Origin: Duganella sp. SG902
GTDB taxonomy: Bacteria; Pseudomonadota; Gammaproteobacteria; Burkholderiales; Burkholderiaceae_D
DNA: 64,000 nucleotides
NCBI RefSeq assembly: GCF_013376005.1
Contig: NZ_JABMJK010000018.1
Location: 50,191-114,190, forward strand
Reading direction: 5' to 3'
Below are positions 8,473 through 19,574 of the stretch, piece after piece (within the stretch, counting starts at the first letter, position 1; every line of letters starts with the position of its first letter). A model generated the notes under the pieces. It saw nothing but the letters and a program-made list of their open reading frames with translations, ran no database searches and was not told the DNA's origin. The position numbers were made by a program, and so were the translations under genes.

Positions 8473-9252
8473 ATGTATATCGATTCCCATTGCCACATTA
8501 ATTTCCCCGAGCTGGCTGCGCGCATGCCGGATATCCTGGCCCAGATGGAGCACAACAAGGTCACCCATGCGCTGTGCGTGTCGGTCGATCTGCCGGATTT
8601 CCCGCAGGTGCTGGCGCTGGCCCACCAGTATCCGCACATCTACGCCTCGGTCGGCGTGCATCCGGACTATGAAGACACGCCTGAACCGTCGGTCGAGCAG
8701 CTGGTGGAGCTGGCCGATGACCCGAAAATCATCGCCATCGGCGAGACCGGGCTGGATTATTTCCGCCTGCAGGGCGACCTGGAATGGCAGCGCGAGCGCT
8801 TCCGTACCCACATCAAGGCGTCGCGCATCACGCGCAAGCCGCTGATCATCCATACCCGTAACGCCAGCGAGGATACGATACGTATCATGCGCGAAGAGGG
8901 CGCGGGCACGGAGGCGGGCGGTGTGGCCGGTGTGATGCACTGCTTCACCGAGTCGCTGGAGGTGGCGCGGGCCGCCATCGAGATGGGCTTTTACATTTCC
9001 TTCTCCGGCATCGTGACCTTCAAGAGCGCCAAGGAGTTGCAGGCGGTGGCGCTGGAGCTGCCGCTGGAACGCATCCTGATCGAGACCGATTCGCCCTACC
9101 TGGCGCCGGTGCCGTATCGCGGCAAGGTGAATGAGCCGGGCTTCGTGGCCCACGTGGGCGAATATCTCGCCAAGCTGAAAGGCGTGCCGGTCGAACAAGT
9201 GGCGGCGCAGACCACTGCCAATTTCCGCGAATTGTTCAAGGTGGCTGCATGA
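8473..9252 (+). CDS. tatD: TatD family metal-dependent hydrolase
   Basis: TatD enzymes are TIM-barrel metal-dependent hydrolases acting as 3'-5' DNA/RNA exonucleases. The 259-residue product shows the expected metal ligands: SHCHINF at the N-terminus, IGETGLDYF, IIHTRNA, MHCFTES and the terminal IETDSPYLAP. The length is typical. The TGA overlaps the ATG of the ankyrin gene (ATGA), so both are translated together. No Sec-independent translocase genes are adjacent. Confidence 0.93.
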   Translation: MYIDSHCHINFPELAARMPDILAQMEHNKVTHALCVSVDLPDFPQVLALAHQYPHIYASVGVHPDYEDTPEPSVEQLVELADDPKIIAIGETGLDYFRLQGDLEWQRERFRTHIKASRITRKPLIIHTRNASEDTIRIMREEGAGTEAGGVAGVMHCFTESLEVARAAIEMGFYISFSGIVTFKSAKELQAVALELPLERILIETDSPYLAPVPYRGKVNEPGFVAHVGEYLAKLKGVPVEQVAAQTTANFRELFKVAA

Positions 9253-9911
9253 TGCGCCGGCGGGTGGTGGTCGCGGCACTGGCGGCCGCCTTGCTGGCAC
9301 CGGCTTTTGCCGCCGCAGAGACCGACGACGAGGTGGAGTTCTTCCGCGCAGCCCAGCTGGACGCGACCAGCCGCGTGGCGGCGGCGCTGCGGCGCGGCGT
9401 CAACCCGAACGTGCGCGACGCGAACGGCGAGACCGGCCTGATCGTCGCCATGCGCTATGAATCGCTGAACGTGGCCCGCCTGCTGATGGATCAGCCGGGC
9501 ATCGACCTGGAAGCCAAGGCGCCGAATGGCAACACGGCGCTGATGATGGCGGCCTTCCGCAAGAATAAGACTGCACTGATGGAGATGCTCAAGCGCGGCG
9601 CGCAGGTGAATCAGACCGGCTGGACGGCGTTACATTACGCGGCGGCGGCGGGCAGCGTTGAAATAACCACCATCCTGCTCGACAAGCATGCCTACATCGA
9701 CGCCGAGTCGCCGTCGGGCATGACGCCGCTGATGATTGCCGCCCGTGAAGGTCAGGAGGAAGTGGTTGAGCTGTTGCTGAAGGAGGGCGCGGACGCGACC
9801 CTGAAGGACGGCGGTTTCCACCTCACCGCCTCCGAATTCGCCCTCAAGGCGGACAAGCCGTGGATCGCCAAGACCATCAACGCCTTCCTGGCGAATAAGA
9901 AGCCCCGCTAA
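9249..9911 (+). CDS. Exported ankyrin-repeat protein
   Basis: This 220-residue protein has a signal peptide (residues 1-22, ending AAPAFAAAE) and about four ankyrin repeats from residue 45 on, seen in motifs such as NGETGLIVAM, NGNTALMMAAF, GWTALHYAAAAGS and GMTPLMIAAREGQEEVVELLL. Ankyrin repeats bind other proteins; a periplasmic partner is likely but unknown. The start overlaps the tatD stop. The same pairing of tatD and an ankyrin protein is common in Burkholderiales. Confidence 0.87.
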   Translation: MMRRRVVVAALAAALLAPAFAAAETDDEVEFFRAAQLDATSRVAAALRRGVNPNVRDANGETGLIVAMRYESLNVARLLMDQPGIDLEAKAPNGNTALMMAAFRKNKTALMEMLKRGAQVNQTGWTALHYAAAAGSVEITTILLDKHAYIDAESPSGMTPLMIAAREGQEEVVELLLKEGADATLKDGGFHLTASEFALKADKPWIAKTINAFLANKKPR

Positions 9912-9920
9912 ACGAAGATC

Positions 9921-10009
9921 CGTCATTCCGGCGAAGGCCGGAATCCATAGAACGTCAGCGCTAACGCAGCGCATCCGTTCTATGGATTCCGGCCTTCGCC
10001 GGAACGACG
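9921..10009. repeat. Inverted pair of REP-like palindromes
   Basis: The arm at 9921-9954 and the reverse complement of 9976-10009 match in 33 of 34 bases, separated by 21 bases. Each arm itself contains a small hairpin: TTCCGGC, loop GAAG, GCCGGAA. The arm sequence CGTCATTCCGGCGAAGGCCG resembles the extragenic palindromes common in proteobacteria (GTCATTCCCGCGAAGGCGGG type). It sits just after the ankyrin gene and could fold into a long stem that protects or ends the transcript. Confidence 0.85.
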
Positions 10010-10106
10010 GGTACGGGGAATTGGCGGGTGTTTGTTGCCCAGTTCCCTGCATGGCCGGAAGGCAATCTTAACGATAATGGTTCCAAAGCACTCACCAAGG
10101 ACCACC

Positions 10107-11030
10107 ATGCTGAACGAACGCGAGATTGAAAGCTGCTACCTGGGACAATTCATCCCAGTCCACTACCATCACAATATGCTGATGGACCAGAACCGCATGC
10201 ACGGCTTCAAGTCGGCCATCGACTATGCCGTCAAGCCGGGCGCCAGGGTGCTGGAGCTTGGCGGCGGCACCGGCGTGCTGTCGTGGTTCGCGGCGGCCAA
10301 GGCGGCCAAGGTGTATTGCGTCGAGTTCAACCCGGACATGGTCAAGGAAGCCCGCAAGTTCCTCACCAAAAACCCGCATGGCGACAAAGTGGAAGTGGTC
10401 CACGCCGACGCCTTCGAATACCTGCCGCCGGAGCCGGTCGATGTGGTGATCTGCGAAATGATCCACGTCGGCATGCTGCGCGAGAAGCAGGTGGAGGTGA
10501 TCGAATCGTTCAAGCGCCGCTACGCCGAACGCTTTGGCGGCCCGCTGCCGGTGTTCCTGCCGGAAGCGGTCATCATGGCGGTGCAGCCGCTGCAGCAGGA
10601 ATACGATTTCGAGGGCTTTTACGCGCCCATCGTGCAATTCCAGGAAACCACGGTGATCTATCCCGGCACGGTGGAGATGGCGCCGCCGGCCGTGTACAGC
10701 ATCATCGACTTCAACCAGCCGAACGACCTGATCTACACCTGGCAGGGCAAGTTCGTGGTCGAAAAGAATGGCGAAATCAACGCCATGCGCTTCGTCACCA
10801 AGAACATCCTGGCCGTGGTGCAGGAGCGTTCCACCACCATCGACTGGCTCAATCACTACATGACGCTGCCGCTGGCGACGCCGGTCAAGGCGCGCGAGGG
10901 CGATGTGCTCCAGGTCAGCTTCCAGTACCGCGCGGGCGGCTCGATCCCTTCGCTGCAAGCGTCGCTGAAAGCAGACATTTTGTATGAAGCCGTCATGCAA
11001 CAGGCACAGCAAACAGCCGTCTTCGCTTAA
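10107..11030 (+). CDS. SAM-dependent methyltransferase, PRMT-like
   Basis: The 307-residue protein has a class I methyltransferase core: motif I VLELGGGTGVLS at about residues 48-59, the acidic end of strand two in CVEFNPDM, and VHADAFEYL. A CEMIHVGMLREKQ segment sits where protein arginine methyltransferases have their double-Glu loop, and a beta-rich C-terminal part follows as in that group. The substrate is unknown. I chose the ATG at 10107, preceded by AAGGA at 10097-10101, over upstream in-frame codons. Confidence 0.75.
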   Translation: MLNEREIESCYLGQFIPVHYHHNMLMDQNRMHGFKSAIDYAVKPGARVLELGGGTGVLSWFAAAKAAKVYCVEFNPDMVKEARKFLTKNPHGDKVEVVHADAFEYLPPEPVDVVICEMIHVGMLREKQVEVIESFKRRYAERFGGPLPVFLPEAVIMAVQPLQQEYDFEGFYAPIVQFQETTVIYPGTVEMAPPAVYSIIDFNQPNDLIYTWQGKFVVEKNGEINAMRFVTKNILAVVQERSTTIDWLNHYMTLPLATPVKAREGDVLQVSFQYRAGGSIPSLQASLKADILYEAVMQQAQQTAVFA

Positions 11031-11048
11031 AATCCTGCCTTTTAAGCG
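11024..11048 (+). promoter_or_regulatory. Perfect 9-bp hairpin between two genes
   Basis: CGCTTAAAA (11024-11032) and TTTTAAGCG (11040-11048) are exact reverse complements with a 7-base loop. The hairpin covers the stop codon of the methyltransferase gene and ends eight bases before the ATG of the next gene, where a ribosome binding site would be. It has no following T run, so it may act on stability or translation rather than as a terminator. Confidence 0.45.
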
Positions 11049-11056
11049 AGAAACGT

Positions 11057-11305
11057 ATGACCGGGATCGACCAGCGATATCTGATTCAGCAAAACAAGGT
11101 CGCCGACGGCGAAACCAAGCCGCCGGTGTTTGCCAAGGTCATGCGCAGCAAGGATGGCGTGTTCGAAGGGGTGTCCTTCATCAAGTCCAAGGACAAGGCT
11201 TCGGTGCTGACCATCGAGCAGGCGAACGAAGCCATCGCCTGGGCCAACAAGAAAAAGCCCAACGCCAAGGAATACGTCACCAAGATTATCTGCGTAGGCC
11301 AGTAA
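11057..11305 (+). CDS. Small conserved hypothetical protein
   Basis: This 82-residue soluble, lysine-rich protein (MTGIDQRYLIQQNK to KIICVGQ) has no recognised domain, signal peptide or membrane segment. It follows the methyltransferase gene by 26 bases, separated only by a perfect hairpin, and its 3' end abuts the convergent TPR gene. Codon use looks like the neighbours. Function unknown. Confidence 0.6.
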   Translation: MTGIDQRYLIQQNKVADGETKPPVFAKVMRSKDGVFEGVSFIKSKDKASVLTIEQANEAIAWANKKKPNAKEYVTKIICVGQ

Positions 11306-13024
11306 TCAACGCGTATAAGACGACGATTGCGGAGCCCGGTCCTGATTTGCCGGGTTGATGTTTTGCTGGTCAATGCGGCCGCGCGCGTCCTGCAGCCCGG
11401 CGTTGCGCTCCACATCCTGCATGACCACGGCGTTGGCGATCGTCCATTCCCTGAACACTGTGCCGGCCGCCGGTTGCGTGCGCATCTCGGCCAGCAGCTC
11501 GGCCTGTCCCACGCCGGCCGCCACCTTATCCAGCCACGTTTTCGCCCACGCCGCCATTTCCGGCGCGCGGATGTTGTGTGCCATCAGCTTGAGGGCGTTG
11601 CGGGCACGGGCGTTGTCACCGGCGTAGGCGTAGGCCAGCGCGGCCGAACGGGCCAGGGTGTTGACTTCGCGCGCGTTGCGGAAGGCGGCGATGGCCGCTT
11701 GCAGCGTGGCCTCGTCCGGCGCGGCGCCCGATTGCAGGCCAAGCTGATATAACGCGTACGCGGCTTCGGTCGACGTGGGGTCGAGTTCCAGCGCGCGTTG
11801 CAGGCTGGCGCGCGCGGCGTCCGGCCGCGACAGGCGCAGATACGCCTGGCCGAGCAGGTAGGCCGCCTCGGCGTCCGGCTTTTTGGCGGCGGCGCTCAGG
11901 TAGGGCAGCGCGTCCTGCGGATTGCCCCAGTCCACCTGGGCGCGGCTCAGCACGCGCTGCGCGTAGTCATTCGATGGATATTGCGCGGCCGCGCTGGCGG
12001 CGCGGCGCAGCAGCGCTTCGCCTTCCTTGCGGGCCGGGCAGGACTTGAGCGCCGCTTCGACCAGCACGAATTCGCCCGACGATTGCGGCAGGCTCTTGAA
12101 TTCCATGGTCGCCAGCGGCAGGTCCGGCACGTCCACCAGCAATACCTTCACCGCCTGCAGGCGGTAGCGCCACAATGTGTTGCCGAGATCCGCCAGCTTG
12201 ATGCCGTAAGCCTGCTCGAACGCCTGCGTGATCGGCACGTCGCGGTACACCGCGCTCAGATAGTTGACCATGCGTTTGCGGTTATCCTCGGTGGACAGCA
12301 TGTAATGCGTGAGCACCCACGAGCGGGCGGCGAATTCCAGCTTGATGCCAGCCGTCGAGCCGTAGTTCACGCCGCGCGAGTCGTTTTGCTCCAGTATGTC
12401 CTTGTAATCGAGGCTGTAGCGCCGGCCGTTGTCCAGGAAGGCCAGGTAGCGGCCGACGTTGAGCGGCGTTTTGCCGATCGACATCTGGGTGTCGGTGAAG
12501 CGCGCGCTGGCGAAGTAGTGGGCCAGGCCCTCGATGAACGAGATCGGCGCGCGGATGTCCGTGTAGCGGTAGATGAAGTGGCGGGTATAGGCCTCGTACA
12601 GGTAGGACAGGCCTTCGTCGCTGGTATCGAGCCGCGCGCCAAAACCCTGCACGCCGGCGCTGCAGCTGTTGTACAGGCCGATGGCGTTGGCCGGCTGGCT
12701 CAGCGCCAGGGCGTTCAGGGCCACCGCGCCGTCATGGTAGTAGAACGTCAGCTTGGGCTCGGCGCCGTTGGCCTTGAGGAAGGGCTGGGTGTAAATCCGC
12801 AGCATGAAGTCCAGCCGCTCCAGCTGATTGAGCAGCACGGCCACGTCGTCATTGCTGGTGTTGGAATACACCACGAAGTGCTGGCTCTCGACGCGGAACC
12901 ATTCGGAGGCGTTGCGCTGGCCCGCCACCACCACGCTGGGCGCCGTTGGCGCTTCCTGCTGCGCGTGTGCATTCATCAGGCTGGCGCTACCCAGCAATAT
13001 CGCGGCGTACCAAGGTTTTAGCAT
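11306..13024 (-). CDS. Exported TPR protein with DUF1570-like domain
   Basis: The 572-residue protein begins with a signal peptide (MLKPWYAAILLGSASLMNAHA, here residues 1-21 in total). An N-terminal region with SEWFRVESQHFVVYSN and HFIYRYTDIRAP-type segments resembles DUF1570/peptidase-MA-like proteins, but I cannot see a clear HExxH zinc motif. The C-terminal half (about 320-480) has tetratricopeptide repeats such as AAYLLGQAYLRLSRPDAARASLQRA in two overlapping pieces. The ATG at 13024 was chosen because it exposes the signal peptide. It probably acts in the periplasm; partner unknown. Confidence 0.72.
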   Translation of the reverse strand: MLKPWYAAILLGSASLMNAHAQQEAPTAPSVVVAGQRNASEWFRVESQHFVVYSNTSNDDVAVLLNQLERLDFMLRIYTQPFLKANGAEPKLTFYYHDGAVALNALALSQPANAIGLYNSCSAGVQGFGARLDTSDEGLSYLYEAYTRHFIYRYTDIRAPISFIEGLAHYFASARFTDTQMSIGKTPLNVGRYLAFLDNGRRYSLDYKDILEQNDSRGVNYGSTAGIKLEFAARSWVLTHYMLSTEDNRKRMVNYLSAVYRDVPITQAFEQAYGIKLADLGNTLWRYRLQAVKVLLVDVPDLPLATMEFKSLPQSSGEFVLVEAALKSCPARKEGEALLRRAASAAAQYPSNDYAQRVLSRAQVDWGNPQDALPYLSAAAKKPDAEAAYLLGQAYLRLSRPDAARASLQRALELDPTSTEAAYALYQLGLQSGAAPDEATLQAAIAAFRNAREVNTLARSAALAYAYAGDNARARNALKLMAHNIRAPEMAAWAKTWLDKVAAGVGQAELLAEMRTQPAAGTVFREWTIANAVVMQDVERNAGLQDARGRIDQQNINPANQDRAPQSSSYTR

Positions 13025-13159
13025 GATTTTTCCGTTTGTCCCCGAAAACCGGCGATTGATCGCCGATATCTGCAGCTGGTCGCACGGTAATTGCACCCGG
13101 ACCGCCGCTCTATTAAAGTGACATTATAGATAATAAATCAATCGTATCGGGAGCTTCTC

Positions 13160-13357
13160 ATGCTGAGTTTCATTCTTTGGCTAGGCTTGTTGTTCCTTTG
13201 TTGGCCGCTGGCCTTGCTGGCGCTGGTGCTGTATCCGCTGCTGTGGCTGATCACCCTGCCATTCCGCCTGATCGGCATCGGCGTGGAGGGGGTGTTTGAG
13301 CTGCTGCGCGCCATCGTCATGCTGCCGGCGCGCATCCTGGGTGGCAGCCCGCGTTAG
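13160..13357 (+). CDS. Small membrane protein
   Basis: A 65-residue hydrophobic protein with two predicted membrane stretches (about 3-30 and 32-50), rich in Leu and Trp, ending in a short basic tail. It is preceded by GGGAGC about 6 bases before the ATG. It has no known domain. Its stop overlaps the end of the convergent pldA gene by four bases. Confidence 0.55.
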   Translation: MLSFILWLGLLFLCWPLALLALVLYPLLWLITLPFRLIGIGVEGVFELLRAIVMLPARILGGSPR

Positions 13358-14448
13358 AAATCGACCAGGAATCCGGCGCCCACGGATTTCTGCGAATAGT
13401 TGTAGTCGATCAGGCTTTGGCCGTAGCCGCTGAAGCCCTGCACATATCCTTTCAGATTGGCGGCCAGCGGGAAGGCCCAGCCCACCTTGAGCGCGCCGTG
13501 GCGCGTGCTGAAGTTGCGCCGGCCCATCACCGACAGCTCGTGGCCGTCGAAGCGGTAGGTCGCGGTCAGGTCGCCATGGCCGAGGAAGTCGGTGATGTCG
13601 ATGTTGTCGTTGTCCGAACGCGCGTTGTCGAGCCGCTTCCACAGGCGGAATGAGACGCCGAACTTGCCTTTTTCCGCTCCCACCTCCGCGTAAATCCGGT
13701 TCCAGCTGCGCGACAGCGTGGAGGTCTGGCCATTCGACTGGTGGTTCAGGCCCAGCGTCAGGTAGCGCACGTCCAGCACGCCCAGGTCCAGCGCCAGCGG
13801 CGTGGTCAGCATCAGCTCGGGCTGGTAGTTGGTTTCGCGGAAGGGGCTGGAGGCGGCGCGGTTGTAGGCTTGCCAGAAGCTGTTCTGGGTGTAGCCGAAC
13901 CACAGGTCGACCGGGGTGCTCATCAACTGCTCGATCAGCTTCATCTTGAAGCTGATCTGGTACGTCAATTCCACGTGCTTGGATTTGATGCCGGCGGGCG
14001 TAAAGTCCTGAAAAGGCGCATCATTGGAGCTGGTGCTGTAATTGGCGAGCAGCAGGTAGGTGTCTTTGTGCGGACGGAAGTTGAACACGCCGCGCTTAGC
14101 CGAGCGGTCCAGTTCCCACTCCTGCACCATGCGCGAGACCGTGTCCTCGGGCGGGATGGTGGTCAGCGCGGCGACCTTGGCCGGCACCTGCGGCGCGGGC
14201 GGCGGCGCGGCCGGCTGGGTGCGGGCTGGTTCGCTGCCGGCGGCCGGGGCCGCGATGGCGTTGTCGCCGGCCGCCTGCACCGCCGGCGTGGTCTTGGCCA
14301 GGCCGTCGTAGCAGGCCAGGCGGGCGCTGGCGTCTCCCAGCACGGCGCAGCGTTCCAGCCGCAGTTCCAGGTCGGAGGCCTGCGCCAAAGCCAGAGCCGG
14401 GGCCATGCCTAAAGATAGGAAGAGGATGTTTTTCGCTTGCAATTGCAT
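13354..14448 (-). CDS. pldA: Outer membrane phospholipase A
   Basis: OMPLA is a calcium-dependent outer-membrane beta-barrel that hydrolyses phospholipids. The 364-residue product has a signal peptide (about 1-22, ending ALAQA), a Pro/Ala-rich linker to about residue 95, then the barrel. The catalytic His and Ser appear in LGLNHQSNGQ and the supporting Asn in SRSWNRIYAEVG, all in the family order. The linker makes it longer than the E. coli enzyme (289 residues), which is usual in betaproteobacteria. Confidence 0.9.
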   Translation of the reverse strand: MQLQAKNILFLSLGMAPALALAQASDLELRLERCAVLGDASARLACYDGLAKTTPAVQAAGDNAIAAPAAGSEPARTQPAAPPPAPQVPAKVAALTTIPPEDTVSRMVQEWELDRSAKRGVFNFRPHKDTYLLLANYSTSSNDAPFQDFTPAGIKSKHVELTYQISFKMKLIEQLMSTPVDLWFGYTQNSFWQAYNRAASSPFRETNYQPELMLTTPLALDLGVLDVRYLTLGLNHQSNGQTSTLSRSWNRIYAEVGAEKGKFGVSFRLWKRLDNARSDNDNIDITDFLGHGDLTATYRFDGHELSVMGRRNFSTRHGALKVGWAFPLAANLKGYVQGFSGYGQSLIDYNYSQKSVGAGFLVDF

Positions 14449-14529
14449 ACCATTGGTCCCAAATAGGTAGAGTTAGGCAAGAGGTTACATTAGTTGCCAT
14501 TAATCATGTCGCACACTAAGGAGATTGTG

Positions 14530-16637
<2,108 letters not shown>

Positions 16638-16641
<4 letters not shown>

Positions 16642-17114
16642 AACGCCTTCAGCTTGAGCTGCACGGAGATGCCGCCGTACAGGCGGTCCTTGTAGCTCGG
16701 GATGATGGCGACGTTGACGCCCACGCGTTCGTATTCGTAGCTGAGGGTTGGAATGGCGGCGGGGAACCAGCCGCCATTCCGCATTTTGGGGTAGCCGTCG
16801 AACGCGCCGAGCACCGCGCCGATGCGCACCGGTCCGATTTTCCACGGCTGGTAATAGGCGCCGATGTAGTTGGAGTAGGCGCGGTCGCTGTTGTAGAAGC
16901 GCCCGGCCGTGACCGAGGCCACGCTGTTGAAGCGCCACTCGGCGCCGATGCCGCCGTTGGCGCCGTTCAGGTCTTTGTCGCGCTGGAAGTGCCAGGTGTA
17001 GAAGCCGCCGTTCAGCCATACTTCGTTCAGGGGCGCGGGGGCTATGGTCTCGGCGAAGGCCGCGCCGGACAGGCCTGCCAGCAGCAGCGCGCCGGCGATA
17101 CGTGTACTTTTCAT
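16638..17114 (-). CDS. Small outer-membrane beta-barrel protein of unknown function
   Basis: The protein of 158 residues begins with a signal peptide (residues 1-20, ending GAAFAE) and then shows alternating beta strands rich in Gly, Tyr and Trp, such as LNGGFYTWHFQRDKDLNG and GRFYNSDRAYSNYIGAYYQP, ending in a terminal Phe (LKLKAF) as outer-membrane barrels do. It recalls PagP-like lipid A acyltransferases in size and in the early WHF segment, but I cannot confirm the catalytic residues. Two ATGs are adjacent (17117 and 17114). Its stop overlaps that of fusA. Confidence 0.65.
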
Positions 17115-17178
17115 CATCCGAAGCTTCTTTCTTCTTCCAGGTTGGGGACGCTGGATTATAGCCGTGTATGATGATGGC

Positions 17179-18393
17179 ATGAAGCTACCAACCTTGATTT
17201 TGCTGGCGCTCACCGTCAACGCCCACGCCAGCGAATGGCGCGGCCTTGTGGACCTGCGCGCGGTCGATTCCGACGCCGGCCGCGGTTTCCTGGACAGCGG
17301 CCTGGCCAAGACCCGTTATGACGAGAACTCGCCGCGCCTGAGCATCGGCCAGGCCGTGCTGCGCGGCGACGTTGACCTGAGCGACAGCATCAGCGGCACG
17401 CTGGAGTTGAGCGCGGACCAGCAGCATCGCGGCGTGGTCGACGTGCGCGAGGCCTTCCTGAGCTGGAGCCCGGTGCCGGACGGCGCCTGGAAAACCCGCG
17501 TACGCGCCGGCTTCTTCTTCGCGCCGACCAGCGTGGAAATCGATTACGACAGCATGGGCTGGGTGCCGAAGCACACCATCTCCAGTTCCGCCATCAACAG
17601 CTGGATCGGCGAGGAACTGCGCACCAACGGCGTGGAATGGAGCGCGCGCCGGCTGGGCCGGTACAGTGGCGCGCCCTACGATGTGGGTGTACTGGCCGCC
17701 GTTTACACCGGCAACGACCCCACCGGTACACTGCTCGCATGGCGCGGCTGGTCGATCAGCGACCGCATCGCCGGCCGTTTCGACACGCTGAAGCTGGCCG
17801 ATTTGCCGGTGTACCGCCGCAGCGGAGAAATCCCTCGCCAGTGGCGCGACATTCATCCTTTCCGCGAGGTGGACGGCAAGCTGGGTTACTACCTGGGCGC
17901 CAACCTGAACTTCGGCTCGCGGCTGGAACTGGCGGCACTGCGCTACGATAATCGCGGCGACCCGCTGGTGGTCAAGGATTGGCAGTACAGCTGGCGCACG
18001 CGCTTCGACCATGTCAGCGCGGTGTGGCGTCCGCAAGGCCAATGGAAACTGGCCATGCAGGCCATGCGTGGCGACACGCTGATGGGGCCGGACGCGGTGT
18101 CGCTCGATTTCAGCTCGTGGTTTGCGCTCGTCAGCCATCCGCTGGGGCCCGGAACGGCGGCGCTGCGCTACGATCGTTTCCGCACTCGTGAGCATGACCT
18201 GCTGCCCTCGGACCCGAATAACGAAACCGGTTACGGCGTGGCGCTGGCCTACGACTGGCCGCTGGCCGAGACCCTGTCGCTGATGACCGAGGCGCTGCTG
18301 GTGCGCAGCGACCGTTCGGCGCGTGTGTTGATCGGCGAGCCACCACTGCAAAAGGAACGCAGCCTCACCGTGTCGCTGCGCTGGCGGTTTTAA
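17179..18393 (+). CDS. Exported porin-like beta-barrel protein
   Basis: This 404-residue protein has a signal peptide (residues 1-16, ending VNAHAS) and a long pattern of alternating polar and aromatic strands ending in LTVSLRWRF, with the C-terminal Phe typical of outer-membrane barrels. No specific porin family was recognised. The ATG at 17179 is preferred because it gives the signal peptide at the N-terminus; the frame is open further upstream. It is divergent from the small barrel gene and its end overlaps the convergent acyltransferase by four bases. Confidence 0.65.
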   Translation: MKLPTLILLALTVNAHASEWRGLVDLRAVDSDAGRGFLDSGLAKTRYDENSPRLSIGQAVLRGDVDLSDSISGTLELSADQQHRGVVDVREAFLSWSPVPDGAWKTRVRAGFFFAPTSVEIDYDSMGWVPKHTISSSAINSWIGEELRTNGVEWSARRLGRYSGAPYDVGVLAAVYTGNDPTGTLLAWRGWSISDRIAGRFDTLKLADLPVYRRSGEIPRQWRDIHPFREVDGKLGYYLGANLNFGSRLELAALRYDNRGDPLVVKDWQYSWRTRFDHVSAVWRPQGQWKLAMQAMRGDTLMGPDAVSLDFSSWFALVSHPLGPGTAALRYDRFRTREHDLLPSDPNNETGYGVALAYDWPLAETLSLMTEALLVRSDRSARVLIGEPPLQKERSLTVSLRWRF

Positions 18394-19451
18394 ATGCTGA
18401 TGCGCCAGCCACGCTTGTAGGCGTAGGCCATGGCGATCCAGAACACGGCCGTGAAGGCGGCGGCGAACGCCATCGACGCGAACTCCTGCCCGAACAATGG
18501 CGCCAGCGGCGCGCGGAACGCGTGTTCGTAGAGCGGCCCCATGGCGCCGCTGGCAGCCAGCGCGCACGCCGCCAGCCAGGAGCCGGCGTAGGCGGTGATG
18601 GCGTTCACGCCCATGGAGCGGCCCAATGGCGGCCAGCCGCGCACGTCGATCAATTGATAGGCCAGGGCGACCGCCAGCATGCCGAAGCCGCCGGTCCACA
18701 AAACGAACGACGAGGTCCACAACTGCTTATTCAACGGCAGCGCCAGCGACCATGCGGCGCCGATCAGCATCGCCGTCGCGCCACCCGCGGCCAGCGCGCC
18801 GATGCGGCCCTTGCGCAGCCAGTCGCCCGCGCGCATGCCGAGGATGACGGTGCCGAGCGAGGGCAAGGTACTTACTATGCCTTCCGGTTCGTGCGCCAGA
18901 CCGGTGGCGGCGTCCCATTGGTAGGACAGGGCGCCCAGCACCGCGGTGTCGATGCGGTCCGCCAGATTCAGATTGGGCTCGACGCCACCGCCGCCGGCCA
19001 GCAGGGCCCAGTAGCCCAGCAGTATGGCGCCAAGCGCGGTCCACTGCGTGCGGGCGCCGCGCAGGTAGATGGCCATCATGCCGGCGAGCGCGAAGCAGAT
19101 GCCAATGCGCTGCAGGACGCCAAGCAGGCGGAAACCATGGCCGCCCATGGTCAACAGCGAGATCGCGTTCAGCGCCACGCCAAGCAGCACGATGCGGGCG
19201 CCGCGCAGCAGGACTGCGCGCGCCATCGGCCCGGGCGCCGCGCCGGCATCGAGCTGGCGGCCCAGCGCCAGTTGCAGCGACATGCCAACAATCAGCATGA
19301 AAACCGGGAAGATAAAGTCGGCCGGAGTGCAGCCATGCCACGGTGCGTGCTCGAGCCAGGGATAGATGTGGGACCAGTCGCCGGCATCGTTCACCAGCAG
19401 CATGGCGGCAACGGTCAGGCCGCGCACGGCATCGACAGAATTGATACGCAT
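18390..19451 (-). CDS. HGSNAT-like membrane acyltransferase (DUF5009/DUF1624 type)
   Basis: A 353-residue polytopic membrane protein with about ten hydrophobic segments. The N-terminus INSVDAVRGLTVAAMLLVND and the WHGCTPADFIFPVFMLIVG segment are hallmarks of bacterial relatives of heparan-alpha-glucosaminide N-acetyltransferase, which pass acetyl groups across the membrane to sugars. The real substrate in bacteria is mostly unknown. The ATG at 19451 gives the family-typical N-terminus. It stands alone on the minus strand. Confidence 0.82.
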   Translation of the reverse strand: MRINSVDAVRGLTVAAMLLVNDAGDWSHIYPWLEHAPWHGCTPADFIFPVFMLIVGMSLQLALGRQLDAGAAPGPMARAVLLRGARIVLLGVALNAISLLTMGGHGFRLLGVLQRIGICFALAGMMAIYLRGARTQWTALGAILLGYWALLAGGGGVEPNLNLADRIDTAVLGALSYQWDAATGLAHEPEGIVSTLPSLGTVILGMRAGDWLRKGRIGALAAGGATAMLIGAAWSLALPLNKQLWTSSFVLWTGGFGMLAVALAYQLIDVRGWPPLGRSMGVNAITAYAGSWLAACALAASGAMGPLYEHAFRAPLAPLFGQEFASMAFAAAFTAVFWIAMAYAYKRGWRISI

Positions 19452-19574
19452 AGTATTTTTACATTGTTGTCTCCATGGCGAACGGTAGCACAGCATCCCT
19501 CGTTAGAGAGGTGTTTTAACTGGCTTCAAGTAGTAAAGTTTCATCCAGTTTCATAATCTGCCAGAGGAGCTTGA

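Noticed and set aside
19534..19541. TAAAGTTT before the chemoreceptor, a perfect FliA -35 box
   Set aside because: The sequence 11 bases on (ATAATCTG) matches none of GCCGATAA, so it is not a sigma-28 promoter.
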